From positions 1 through 47,169 of the forward strand of contig JAGYOE010000007.1 of NCBI GenBank assembly GCA_018399755.1: DNA of 47,169 nucleotides, in the 5' to 3' direction. Below, piece after piece: positions 15,995-23,405 of this stretch; the first letter of the stretch is position 1, and the number at the start of each line of letters is the position of its first letter. This stretch comes from Bacilli bacterium (lineage in GTDB: Bacteria > Bacillota_I > Bacilli_A > Izemoplasmatales > Hujiaoplasmataceae). Under the pieces are notes generated by a model, which did not search any database, was not told where the DNA came from, and saw only the letters and a list, made by a program, of their open reading frames with translations. A program made the translations under genes and the position numbers.

Positions 15995-16873
15995 TTGAAT
16001 ATAGTTGCTAGATTAAAAACAAAAGACGAAATTAAAACATTAGTTGATTTAGGGGTTAATGTTTTTTTACTTGATGTTAATAATCTAACTACAAAATCAA
16101 TTTATCCACTTAGTATAAATGAATTAATAGAAGTAACTAAAAAAATAAATAATTTTAATAAACATGTATATTTATTATTAAATAAAATAATTCATGAAGA
16201 TGATATTAATAAAGTTGAAGCTTTATTTTCAAAACTTCAAGATGAAAAAATACAAGGGATTGTGATTTATGATTTAACTGTATATGTTATTGCGAAAAAA
16301 TTTAATTTAGAAAATAAAATCATATATCAACCAGGCACAATGAACACAAACAGTTATGATGCATATTATTTTAATAATAAAATTAAAGGTATCACCTTAT
16401 CTAAAGAAATTACATTTTCTGAAATTACCCAAATTGTAAATAGTAATAATTATAATCTAGAGTATTCTATTATTGGGCATGGTTATTTGGATATGTTTTA
16501 TTCTAAACGCAAACTGATTACAAATTATTATAAGCATAAAAACATTAAACCTAATAATATTAAAAATAATCATAATTTTGTTTTAAATGAAAAAACGCGT
16601 AAAGCAGCCTTTTACCCTATAATTGAAGATGGTTTTGGCACACATATTTTTAGAAATAAAAAATTAGAATCATTTAAAGAATTTACTAAAATTAGTGTTA
16701 AAGATTTATTTATAGAAAGATTATTTATCGATGATCAAGAATATTATGATGCAATTAAAGCTTATAAAAATGTAGCATATCAAAGAGAATTTTTAAGCAA
16801 GTATGATAATTTTGATAAGGGATTTTACTATTTGCCTACAGAGAAAGTTAAGGGTGATCGCAATGAAGACTGA
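15995..16873 (+). CDS. trhP1: U32-family protein, probable tRNA U34 hydroxylation subunit TrhP1 (YrrN type)
   Basis: 292 residues with the TIM-barrel-like character of U32 'peptidase' proteins: VNVFLLDVNNLT, GIVIYDLTVYVI and YSIIGHGYLDMFYSKRKL. It contains no cysteine, unlike the following paralogue, which suits a partner that does not bind an Fe-S cluster. TrhP1 and TrhP2 make ho5U34 in tRNA from prephenate-derived chemistry in Bacillus. TTG 15995 is the likely start, six bases after AAAGGTG; the GTG at 15986 lies inside that site. It overlaps trhP2 by 11 bases. Confidence 0.8.
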   Translation: MNIVARLKTKDEIKTLVDLGVNVFLLDVNNLTTKSIYPLSINELIEVTKKINNFNKHVYLLLNKIIHEDDINKVEALFSKLQDEKIQGIVIYDLTVYVIAKKFNLENKIIYQPGTMNTNSYDAYYFNNKIKGITLSKEITFSEITQIVNSNNYNLEYSIIGHGYLDMFYSKRKLITNYYKHKNIKPNNIKNNHNFVLNEKTRKAAFYPIIEDGFGTHIFRNKKLESFKEFTKISVKDLFIERLFIDDQEYYDAIKAYKNVAYQREFLSKYDNFDKGFYYLPTEKVKGDRNED

Positions 16874-18050
16874 GTTATTGGCACCCGCAGGTAATCTAGT
16901 AAAAGCAAAATTTGCGCTGATTTATGGAGCTGATGCAGTATATATTGGCGGAAAACAATTCTCTTTAAGGGCACGAGCATCAAACTTTGATCTTTCAATG
17001 ATTAAAGAATTAGTTGATTTTGCTCATGGCATTAATAAAAAAGTATACGTTACTATGAATATTGTTTTTCATGATGAAGATAACAAAGGGTTAGATAAAT
17101 ATTTATTGGAATTAGAAAAAATAAATGTAGATGCAATTATTTGTTCAAATATGCTTGTTATTGAAAAAGCTAAAGAACTTACTAATCTAGAAATACATCT
17201 TTCAACCCAATTTTCAGTAGCGAATTCTTTATTAGCTAATTTCTTTTATGATCAAGGGATTAAACGCGTTGTATTAGCTAGAGAAACATCTTTAGTTGAA
17301 ATTAATACTATTAATAAAAATACAAAAGCCGATTTAGAAGTGTTTATTCACGGAGGAATGTGTGTTTCTTATTCGGGTAGATGTACATTATCAAATTATA
17401 TGGTATTAAGAGATGCTAATAGAGGTGGATGTGCACATTCATGTAGATGGCTTTATAATTTATATGAAAAGGCTAATTTGATTTCTGAAGACTTTGATTT
17501 CCAAATGTCTTCAAAAGATTTAGAGGCAACTAATTATATTAAAGATTTATTAGAATTTAATATAGCGTCTTTAAAAGTAGAAGGCAGAATGAAATCTATT
17601 CATTATATTGCAACGGTAATAAATACTTATAGAAGAATGATTGATGATTATTATAATGGTTATTTAAGAGAAGTATCTCTTTATCAGGAAGAACTGAAAA
17701 AGGCTGAAAATAGGCTTACTTCATTTGGCTTTTTTGGTGGAGATACAACGACAATGCAACAACTATATAATAGCCGGAGCGAATCACCTACGAAAGAATT
17801 TATTGGTATTGTTAAAGATTATCATAACGAAACTAAAACTTTAATTATTCAACAAAGAAATTATTTTCAGCCAGGTGATAAAATTGAAATATTAATGCCG
17901 AATAAAACTATAATTCAGTTTATTGCTAAAGAGTTATTTGATGAAGAAAATAATAAGATAGATGCAGCTAGACATCCATTGCAAATAATTAAAATAAAAT
18001 TACCTATTTCAATTGAAAAAAACAGTATGGTTAGAAAAGTATTAAATTAA
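16863..18050 (+). CDS. trhP2: U32-family Fe-S protein, tRNA U34 hydroxylation subunit TrhP2 (YrrO type)
   Basis: 395 residues. The start KTELLAPAGNLVKAKFA and DAVYIGGKQFSLRARA are typical of U32 proteins. The signature FIHGGMCVSYSGRCTLSNYM with RGGCAHSCRW supplies four cysteines that ligate a [4Fe-4S] cluster in this family. A C-terminal beta-barrel follows (FIGIVKDYHNETKTLIIQQR). With TrhP1 it is expected to hydroxylate U34 of tRNAs. ATG 16863 follows AAGGGTGAT and overlaps the end of trhP1. udk, the next gene in Bacillus, is absent; greA follows. Confidence 0.88.
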   Translation: MKTELLAPAGNLVKAKFALIYGADAVYIGGKQFSLRARASNFDLSMIKELVDFAHGINKKVYVTMNIVFHDEDNKGLDKYLLELEKINVDAIICSNMLVIEKAKELTNLEIHLSTQFSVANSLLANFFYDQGIKRVVLARETSLVEINTINKNTKADLEVFIHGGMCVSYSGRCTLSNYMVLRDANRGGCAHSCRWLYNLYEKANLISEDFDFQMSSKDLEATNYIKDLLEFNIASLKVEGRMKSIHYIATVINTYRRMIDDYYNGYLREVSLYQEELKKAENRLTSFGFFGGDTTTMQQLYNSRSESPTKEFIGIVKDYHNETKTLIIQQRNYFQPGDKIEILMPNKTIIQFIAKELFDEENNKIDAARHPLQIIKIKLPISIEKNSMVRKVLN

Positions 18051-18053
18051 AAA

Positions 18054-18082
18054 TTATGATATTTTTTTAGATATGATATAAT
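18054..18082 (+). promoter_or_regulatory. greA promoter
   Basis: TATAAT (18077-18082) with a TGA extension, and TTATGA (18054-18059) 17 bp upstream as a weak -35. Confidence 0.55.
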
Positions 18083-18104
18083 ATTAAAAGTAAAGGAGAA
18101 TAAT

Positions 18105-18575
18105 ATGGAGAATAAGTATAAATTAACTCAATCGGGTTATGAACAACACAAAAAGGAATTAGAAGAATTAAAAGGCCCTATTAGGGAAAAAAACTTACAT
18201 GATTTAAAAGAGGCAAGAGCTCAAGGAGACTTATCAGAAAACGCTGATTACGATGCTGCAAGAGATGAACAAGCTCGTATTGAAGCGAGAATTAAAGAAA
18301 TTGAAAACATTTTAAAAAATAGTACAATAATTAATGAAAATAATCGATCAAGACTAATAACTTTAGGGAAACAAGTAAAGATTAAATTCATTAAACAAAA
18401 TATTGAAAAAACATTTAAAATAGTAGGTGCTGTAGAAGCAAATCCATTAAATAATCAAATATCTGATGAATCACCTCTAGGAAAAGCACTTATTGGTCAT
18501 AAAAAAGGACAAACTATTCACTACAAAGCTGAAACTGGACAAGAAATTAACGTTGAAATATTAGATGTAAAATAA
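18105..18575 (+). CDS. greA: Transcription elongation factor GreA
   Basis: 156 residues. The N-terminal coiled coil starts KYKLTQSGYEQHKKELEEL and its tip carries the acidic GDLSENADYDAA, which enters the RNA polymerase secondary channel and triggers cleavage of backtracked transcripts. The C-terminal FKBP-like domain includes SPLGKALIGHKKGQ. Preceded by AAAGGAGAATAAT. Placement after the trhP genes matches Bacillus. Confidence 0.97.
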   Translation: MENKYKLTQSGYEQHKKELEELKGPIREKNLHDLKEARAQGDLSENADYDAARDEQARIEARIKEIENILKNSTIINENNRSRLITLGKQVKIKFIKQNIEKTFKIVGAVEANPLNNQISDESPLGKALIGHKKGQTIHYKAETGQEINVEILDVK

Positions 18576-18596
18576 TTTTTTTGAAAGGGCGATATC

Positions 18597-19286
18597 GTGG
18601 TAGGAATTATTGGAGCACTAGATATTGAATTAAATTTCTTTTTTGAAAATATGGTTATTGCAAAAACGGAATTAATTGGTGATAAAACTTTTTATCTAGG
18701 AAAAATTCAAGATAAAGAAGTTGTAATTGTTAAGTCAGATATAGGCAAGGTTAATGCTGCTATTACAGCAACTATCTTAGCTAATTACTATAAAGTAGAC
18801 TCAATTATCAATACCGGTGTAGCTGGAGGATTAAAACCAACTGAGTTAGGAGATATTATTATTGCTAAAGGATTATCTTACTTTGATGTATCTTTAACAG
18901 CTATCGATGAAACTCCTTATGGAAAAATGGGAGAAGATCCACTAATTATTAAAACTGATGAGAAATTACTTAATAAAGCAAGAGCTGTATTTGATGATTT
19001 AAATTACAAATATAGAGTTGGTAATATAGTTTCTGGTGATAAATTTGTTACTAAATTAAGATATTTAGACAAAATAAGTAAAAACGTAGATGATATTTTA
19101 GCTTGTGAAATGGAAGGAATGGCAATAGCTATTACAGCTCATAAATTTAATATACCATTTATTTCAATTCGTGGTATTTCTGATATTGTTGAAGATAATC
19201 TTCAAACAAATTCATATTTAAAACTTTCAAAAGAAATTGCTAGAAAGAGCTCTAATTTTGTTATGGAGTTTCTTAAACTAATTTAA
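18597..19286 (+). CDS. mtnN: 5'-methylthioadenosine/S-adenosylhomocysteine nucleosidase
   Basis: Hydrolyses MTA and SAH to adenine plus a ribose thioether, recycling by-products of the several SAM methyltransferases. 229 residues. Active-site residues match E. coli MtnN: Glu11 (GIIGALDIEL), Glu in ACEMEGMAIA and Arg/Asp in SIRGISDIV. NTGVAGGL is the conserved phosphorylase-fold loop. GTG start at 18597 with GAAAGGGCGAT upstream. The yrrS and pbpI genes that separate greA and mtnN in Bacillus are missing. Confidence 0.96.
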   Translation: MVGIIGALDIELNFFFENMVIAKTELIGDKTFYLGKIQDKEVVIVKSDIGKVNAAITATILANYYKVDSIINTGVAGGLKPTELGDIIIAKGLSYFDVSLTAIDETPYGKMGEDPLIIKTDEKLLNKARAVFDDLNYKYRVGNIVSGDKFVTKLRYLDKISKNVDDILACEMEGMAIAITAHKFNIPFISIRGISDIVEDNLQTNSYLKLSKEIARKSSNFVMEFLKLI

Positions 19287-19954
19287 TGAATAAAATTATA
19301 CTTGATAATTATCCAATAAATTATCAAGTTTTTTTCAAAAATATTAAACACATGTACTTGCGAATTGAAAATGGTCAAATAGTTGTCACTTGTAATAAAA
19401 AAACTAAAAAGAAAACAATTGAAGCTTTTATAAATAATAAAAAATCTTGGATATTATCTCGTTTAACAGTAGAACCAATTTTTTTATATAGTAAAAAAAG
19501 TATGTTTTTTTTAGGAGAAAAATTTCCTGTTACTATTAATGAAAAACAAAAAAAATATATTTGTTTTGATAATAATAAATTTATAATTAATAAAAATACT
19601 ATTGATAAAAAATTAATCGAAAAATTTTATATAAATTTAACGATTACAAAAGCAAAAGAAATTCTTAATAAAAACTCCTTTAATTATTTTAAAGTAAACA
19701 ACTTAATTATTAAAAGTCAATTGATGAAATCAAGACTAGGCAGTTGTAATAGAAGAAAAAAAATTATTAAACTTAATTCTATTTTAACTCGATTTGACTT
19801 AAAATATCTAGAAATGGTCTTATACCACGAATTAGCACATTTAAAAATCAATAATCATTCTCATTTATTTTATCAAGAATTAATTAGTATCTATCCAAAT
19901 TATCAAAAAGATCACAAGCAATTGAACAATTTAATAAAAAATATCCACTATTAG
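19286..19954 (+). CDS. YgjP/DUF45-like metallopeptidase
   Basis: 222 residues. The N-terminal strand-rich part (YLRIENGQIVVTCNKK) and the C-terminal MVLYHELAHLKINNHSHLFY, with HExxH and a further His, match the YgjP family of predicted zinc-dependent proteins (DUF45, SprT/WLM-like). Function is not established. Rich in Lys/Asn/Ile compared with neighbours. The ATG overlaps the mtnN stop (TAATG), so the genes are coupled. The stop is followed by a 68-bp gap holding the yqeG promoter. Confidence 0.8.
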   Translation: MNKIILDNYPINYQVFFKNIKHMYLRIENGQIVVTCNKKTKKKTIEAFINNKKSWILSRLTVEPIFLYSKKSMFFLGEKFPVTINEKQKKYICFDNNKFIINKNTIDKKLIEKFYINLTITKAKEILNKNSFNYFKVNNLIIKSQLMKSRLGSCNRRKKIIKLNSILTRFDLKYLEMVLYHELAHLKINNHSHLFYQELISIYPNYQKDHKQLNNLIKNIHY

Positions 19955-19985
19955 AAGCTATAAATTTAGTTTGGCTTTAAAAAAA

Positions 19986-20014
19986 TAGACTTTTTTCAAT
20001 ATTTTAGGTATAAT
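19986..20014 (+). promoter_or_regulatory. yqeG operon promoter
   Basis: TAGACT (19986-19991), 17 bp, TATAAT (20009-20014). Confidence 0.55.
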
Positions 20015-20037
20015 ATTATGTAGTGACGGAGGATATA

Positions 20038-20598
20038 ATGCTTGAAATTTTTTTAAAGAAAAAATATTTTTATCCGAATCAATATAAAAAGACAATTTAT
20101 GATATTGATTTTAACTATTTAAAAAAAATCGGAATTGAATATATTCTTTTAGATTTAGATAATACATTAGTATCTTATGAAGAAACCCTTCCGACAGAAA
20201 AACTTAAAAATTTAATTAAAAAAATAAAAGACTTAAACCTTCAAGTACTTATTATCTCAAATAATAGAGAACCTAGGGTTAAGTCTTTTAGCAAGACGAT
20301 AAATTGTGATTATATATATAGCGCAAAAAAACCTTTGAAAAGTGGATTTAGAAGAGCTTTAAAAAAGCTGGATAATCCCATACCTAAGAGCGTTTGCTTA
20401 ATAGGTGATCAATTTATGACTGATGTTTTTGGTGGTAAAAAAATGTGCTTTTATGTAATAGTTGTTAATGCAATAAAAAGAAGAACAGAAAAATGGTATA
20501 CAAAAATTAATCGACGTATGGAAAGAAAAGTTCTTGAAAGGTTAAAGAAAACAGATATAGATTTTTATAATAAACTACATTTAGAAGAAAAGAGGTAA
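20038..20598 (+). CDS. yqeG: YqeG family HAD IIIA-type phosphatase
   Basis: 186 residues. HAD motif 1 is YILLDLDNTLVSY, motif 2 the Ser/Thr in LIISNN, motif 3 a Lys in SAKKPLKSGF and motif 4 the acidic LIGDQFMTDVFGG. YqeG of Bacillus precedes yqeH, as here, and the mitochondrial homologue Gep4 is a phosphatidylglycerolphosphate phosphatase, a role that may extend to bacteria. The ATG 20038 follows CGGAGG; the upstream GTG at 20023 would precede that site. Confidence 0.88.
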   Translation: MLEIFLKKKYFYPNQYKKTIYDIDFNYLKKIGIEYILLDLDNTLVSYEETLPTEKLKNLIKKIKDLNLQVLIISNNREPRVKSFSKTINCDYIYSAKKPLKSGFRRALKKLDNPIPKSVCLIGDQFMTDVFGGKKMCFYVIVVNAIKRRTEKWYTKINRRMERKVLERLKKTDIDFYNKLHLEEKR

Positions 20599-20601
20599 AC
20601 T

Positions 20602-21720
20602 ATGATTGATACTTATTGCAGTGGATGCGGCGCAAAAATTCAAAATAAAGATGATACTTTACCAGGCTATATAAGTGATGAATTACGGGAAAGTAAACCT
20701 GATGAAGAACTAGTTTGCCAAAGGTGTTTTAGGATAAGAAATTATTCTGATAATTTTCGTTACCAGGTATCAAATAGAGAATTTTTAGATGTTGTAAGTA
20801 AAATTAAAAATGAAGACGCTTTAATTGTGAAAATAGTTGATATTTTTGATTTTTCTGGTTCATTTGTTCCTGCAATAAAGACATTAACAAATAAAGAAGA
20901 TGTTTTATTAGTTGGTAATAAGGTTGATTTATTGCCTAAAAATGTTAAGTATAAAAAAATCATTAGTTGGTTAAAATTAATGTTGAAAAATCAAGGTTTT
21001 AGTGTTTTAGATAGCGTTTTGGTTTCTGCTAAATATGGCGATAATTTTGACGAATTAATGCGTTTGATTTATAAGTATAAAGGTAAAAGAAATGTATATA
21101 TAGTTGGGTCTACAAATGTAGGAAAATCAAAAATCATTAATCAGATCTTAAAAAGATATTTAGGAGTGGCTTCTGATATTGTAACTGAATCTGTTTCGCC
21201 ACAAACTACTATTGGTTTAATTGGATTCAATTTATTAGATGGGTCAATAATATATGATACTCCTGGAGTAATAAATAAACATCAATATATGCATTATCTA
21301 TCTCGCAAATCATATAAACTAACCTATCCTCAAAAAGAGGTTAAGCCTCTTGTTTTTCAACTTAACGAAGAACAAACTTTATTTTTTGGAGGGTTAGCCA
21401 GATTAGATATTATTTCTGGTGAAACATGTGATGTTATCAATGTTGTAACTTATTTTTCTAATAAGTTGAATATACATAGAACAAGAACAAATAATGCTGA
21501 TCGTCTATATAAAGACAAACTTTATTCTTTACTTTCACCACCAACTTCAATAGATGAAAGACTACCAAAATGGGTATATCACGAGTTTAGAATTAGAGAT
21601 AATCAAAAATACGATGTTGTGTTTTCTGGATTAGGCTTTGTAACTTTAAGAGCTCCATTTTGTATTAGAGCTTATGCTCCATTTGTAGTTGGGGTATATA
21701 CAAGGTTAGCGATTATATGA
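20602..21720 (+). CDS. yqeH: Ribosome biogenesis GTPase YqeH
   Basis: 372 residues. An N-terminal zinc finger (YCSGCGAKIQ and LVCQRCFRIRNY) precedes a circularly permuted GTPase: G4 VGNKVDLLP and G5 VSAKYG come before G1 GSTNVGKSKI and G3 DTPG. YqeH acts in 30S subunit assembly. It overlaps yqeK by four bases (ATGA). In Bacillus, aroE, yhbY and nadD lie between yqeH and yqeK; these are absent here. Confidence 0.95.
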   Translation: MIDTYCSGCGAKIQNKDDTLPGYISDELRESKPDEELVCQRCFRIRNYSDNFRYQVSNREFLDVVSKIKNEDALIVKIVDIFDFSGSFVPAIKTLTNKEDVLLVGNKVDLLPKNVKYKKIISWLKLMLKNQGFSVLDSVLVSAKYGDNFDELMRLIYKYKGKRNVYIVGSTNVGKSKIINQILKRYLGVASDIVTESVSPQTTIGLIGFNLLDGSIIYDTPGVINKHQYMHYLSRKSYKLTYPQKEVKPLVFQLNEEQTLFFGGLARLDIISGETCDVINVVTYFSNKLNIHRTRTNNADRLYKDKLYSLLSPPTSIDERLPKWVYHEFRIRDNQKYDVVFSGLGFVTLRAPFCIRAYAPFVVGVYTRLAII

Positions 21721-22310
21721 TAGATGAATTACTAATAGAAAAAATAAAAGCTTTTTTAAATATTGAATTTAAAGATGATAAAAAAAGGCTTAAGCATATT
21801 TTTAGTGTCGAAAAAATGGCTATTAGCTTAGCTGAAATTTATGCAATAGATATATTTCATGTAAGAGTTTCAGCTTTATTACATGATGTTACTAAAAGAC
21901 TTTCCTATAAAGAAAATCTTGATTTAGCAAGTAAGAGTTTTTCGAAGCAGGAAATTAATTTAGTACCAAAATCTTGTTTGCATGCTTATTCAGCTGCTCA
22001 ATTAGCTATAGAAAAATTCCAAATTACAAATAGAAATATTTTAAATGCAATATCTTATCACTGTAGTGGTAGAAAAACAATGTCAAAGCTAGAACAAATC
22101 ATTTTTATTAGTGATTATATTGAAGAAACTAGATTATTTGCTGATGATGATTTAAGAAAATTAGCAAAATTAAACTTAGATAAAGCAACCTATGAAATTC
22201 TATATAAAACTATTGAATATTTAAAAATAAAAAAACGACCGATATCAGAATTAAGCATAGAGGCTTTAGAATATTACAAGAGAAAAATGGAGGAAATTAA
22301 TGAGCGTTAG
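21717..22310 (+). CDS. yqeK: YqeK family HD-domain hydrolase (Ap4A hydrolase-like)
   Basis: 197 residues. The HD site reads RLKHIFSVEKMA, SALLHDVTKRL and SYHCSGRKTMSKLEQIIFISDYIE, as in YqeK proteins, which symmetrically hydrolyse diadenosine tetraphosphate to two ADP with a di-iron centre. It overlaps yqeH and rsfS. Confidence 0.93.
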   Translation: MIDELLIEKIKAFLNIEFKDDKKRLKHIFSVEKMAISLAEIYAIDIFHVRVSALLHDVTKRLSYKENLDLASKSFSKQEINLVPKSCLHAYSAAQLAIEKFQITNRNILNAISYHCSGRKTMSKLEQIIFISDYIEETRLFADDDLRKLAKLNLDKATYEILYKTIEYLKIKKRPISELSIEALEYYKRKMEEINER

Positions 22311-22647
22311 TTTAAAAAAAGTATATGATACTTTAACGGATTTAAAATTATTTGATATTACTATTTATGATTTTAAAGGACAATCTCCCTTTTTTGATTA
22401 TCAAATAATTGCATCTGCTTCAAATGAAAGACAAGCTCATTCATCAATAGAATTTATTAAAAATATTTTAAGCGAAGATGATAACTATCATATCGAGAAT
22501 GATACTAATAGTCGTTGGGTATTAATTGATTTAAAAGATATTATTATACATGTAATGCATCAAGAAACTAGAAAAAACTATCAAATCGAAAAATTATTTT
22601 ATGATAGAAAAAAATTGGAACCAGAGGATTTAAATGATGGAATATGA
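22300..22647 (+). CDS. rsfS: Ribosome silencing factor RsfS
   Basis: 115 residues, the usual size. Family segments are FDITIYDF, YQIIASASNERQAHS and WVLIDLKDIIIHVMHQETR. It binds uL14 on the 50S subunit and blocks joining with 30S during starvation. GGAGG within the 3' end of yqeK is its ribosome binding site. It overlaps yqeK by 11 and yqeM by 14 bases. Confidence 0.95.
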   Translation: MSVSLKKVYDTLTDLKLFDITIYDFKGQSPFFDYQIIASASNERQAHSSIEFIKNILSEDDNYHIENDTNSRWVLIDLKDIIIHVMHQETRKNYQIEKLFYDRKKLEPEDLNDGI

Positions 22648-23326
22648 TTATTTAGCAAATTTTTATGATGCATTTATTGATGAAGAGGTTTATGAACAAT
22701 ATTTAGATTATATTAATAAATATAGTACAATTGGCTCTGTTTTAGATATTGGTTGTGGTACAGGCAATTTATCATTAGAACTAGCTAGATTGGGTTATGA
22801 TGTTGTCGCAACTGATTTATCCGAAAATATGTTACATATTGTTACTCAACGAGCAAATAGCGAAGGCTTTGATATTGAGGTTGGAGTCTATGATATGCTC
22901 GATCCAATTGATTACAATTTTGATTTAATAGTTGCTTCAATGGATGTAATTAATCATTTATCCGATTTAGAAGATGTCGAATTTGGTTTTACAAATATTT
23001 ATAATAGTTTAAAATCAAATGGCGTTTTTATCTTTGATGTGTTATCAGTTGATTTTATTGATGCTTTTGATGGCTATAATGAAGTTGATAAAGAATATAA
23101 TTTCCGGTGGAAAAGTGAAAAAGGGGAAAAACCCCATAGCATAATTCATACGATTAAATTAAACGATGAAGATTCTGATGGTCAAGTAATTAAAATACAT
23201 GAACAAACCCATGAATATATTGAGTATGAAAAAATCTTTGAAAAAGTTGGATTTACTCTTTTAGATTCTAAGTCTTTACCAGAAAGAAAAATTTTTGTTA
23301 TTCAAAAAAATGAAAATAATAACTAA
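22634..23326 (+). CDS. yqeM: YqeM-like class I SAM-dependent methyltransferase
   Basis: 230 residues. The N-terminus MMEYDYLANFYDAFID and the SAM motif VLDIGCGTGNLSLELA are typical for YqeM; VVATDLSENML binds the SAM ribose, and LIVASMDVINHL follows. The substrate is unknown. It keeps the Bacillus order after rsfS and before the comE genes and ends just before a strong terminator. Confidence 0.85.
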   Translation: MMEYDYLANFYDAFIDEEVYEQYLDYINKYSTIGSVLDIGCGTGNLSLELARLGYDVVATDLSENMLHIVTQRANSEGFDIEVGVYDMLDPIDYNFDLIVASMDVINHLSDLEDVEFGFTNIYNSLKSNGVFIFDVLSVDFIDAFDGYNEVDKEYNFRWKSEKGEKPHSIIHTIKLNDEDSDGQVIKIHEQTHEYIEYEKIFEKVGFTLLDSKSLPERKIFVIQKNENNN

Positions 23327-23358
23327 TAATACTTTAATTTTAAGTATTATTTTTTTTA
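23325..23358 (+). terminator. Terminator of the yqeG-yqeM operon
   Basis: AATAATACTT and AAGTATTATT (10 bp) with a 7-nt loop, then a run of T. It overlaps the end of yqeM. Confidence 0.8.
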
Positions 23359-23405
23359 TAAAGAAAATTATTGCCTTAATAGTAGTATTTTTATGAGGTG
23401 ATAAT

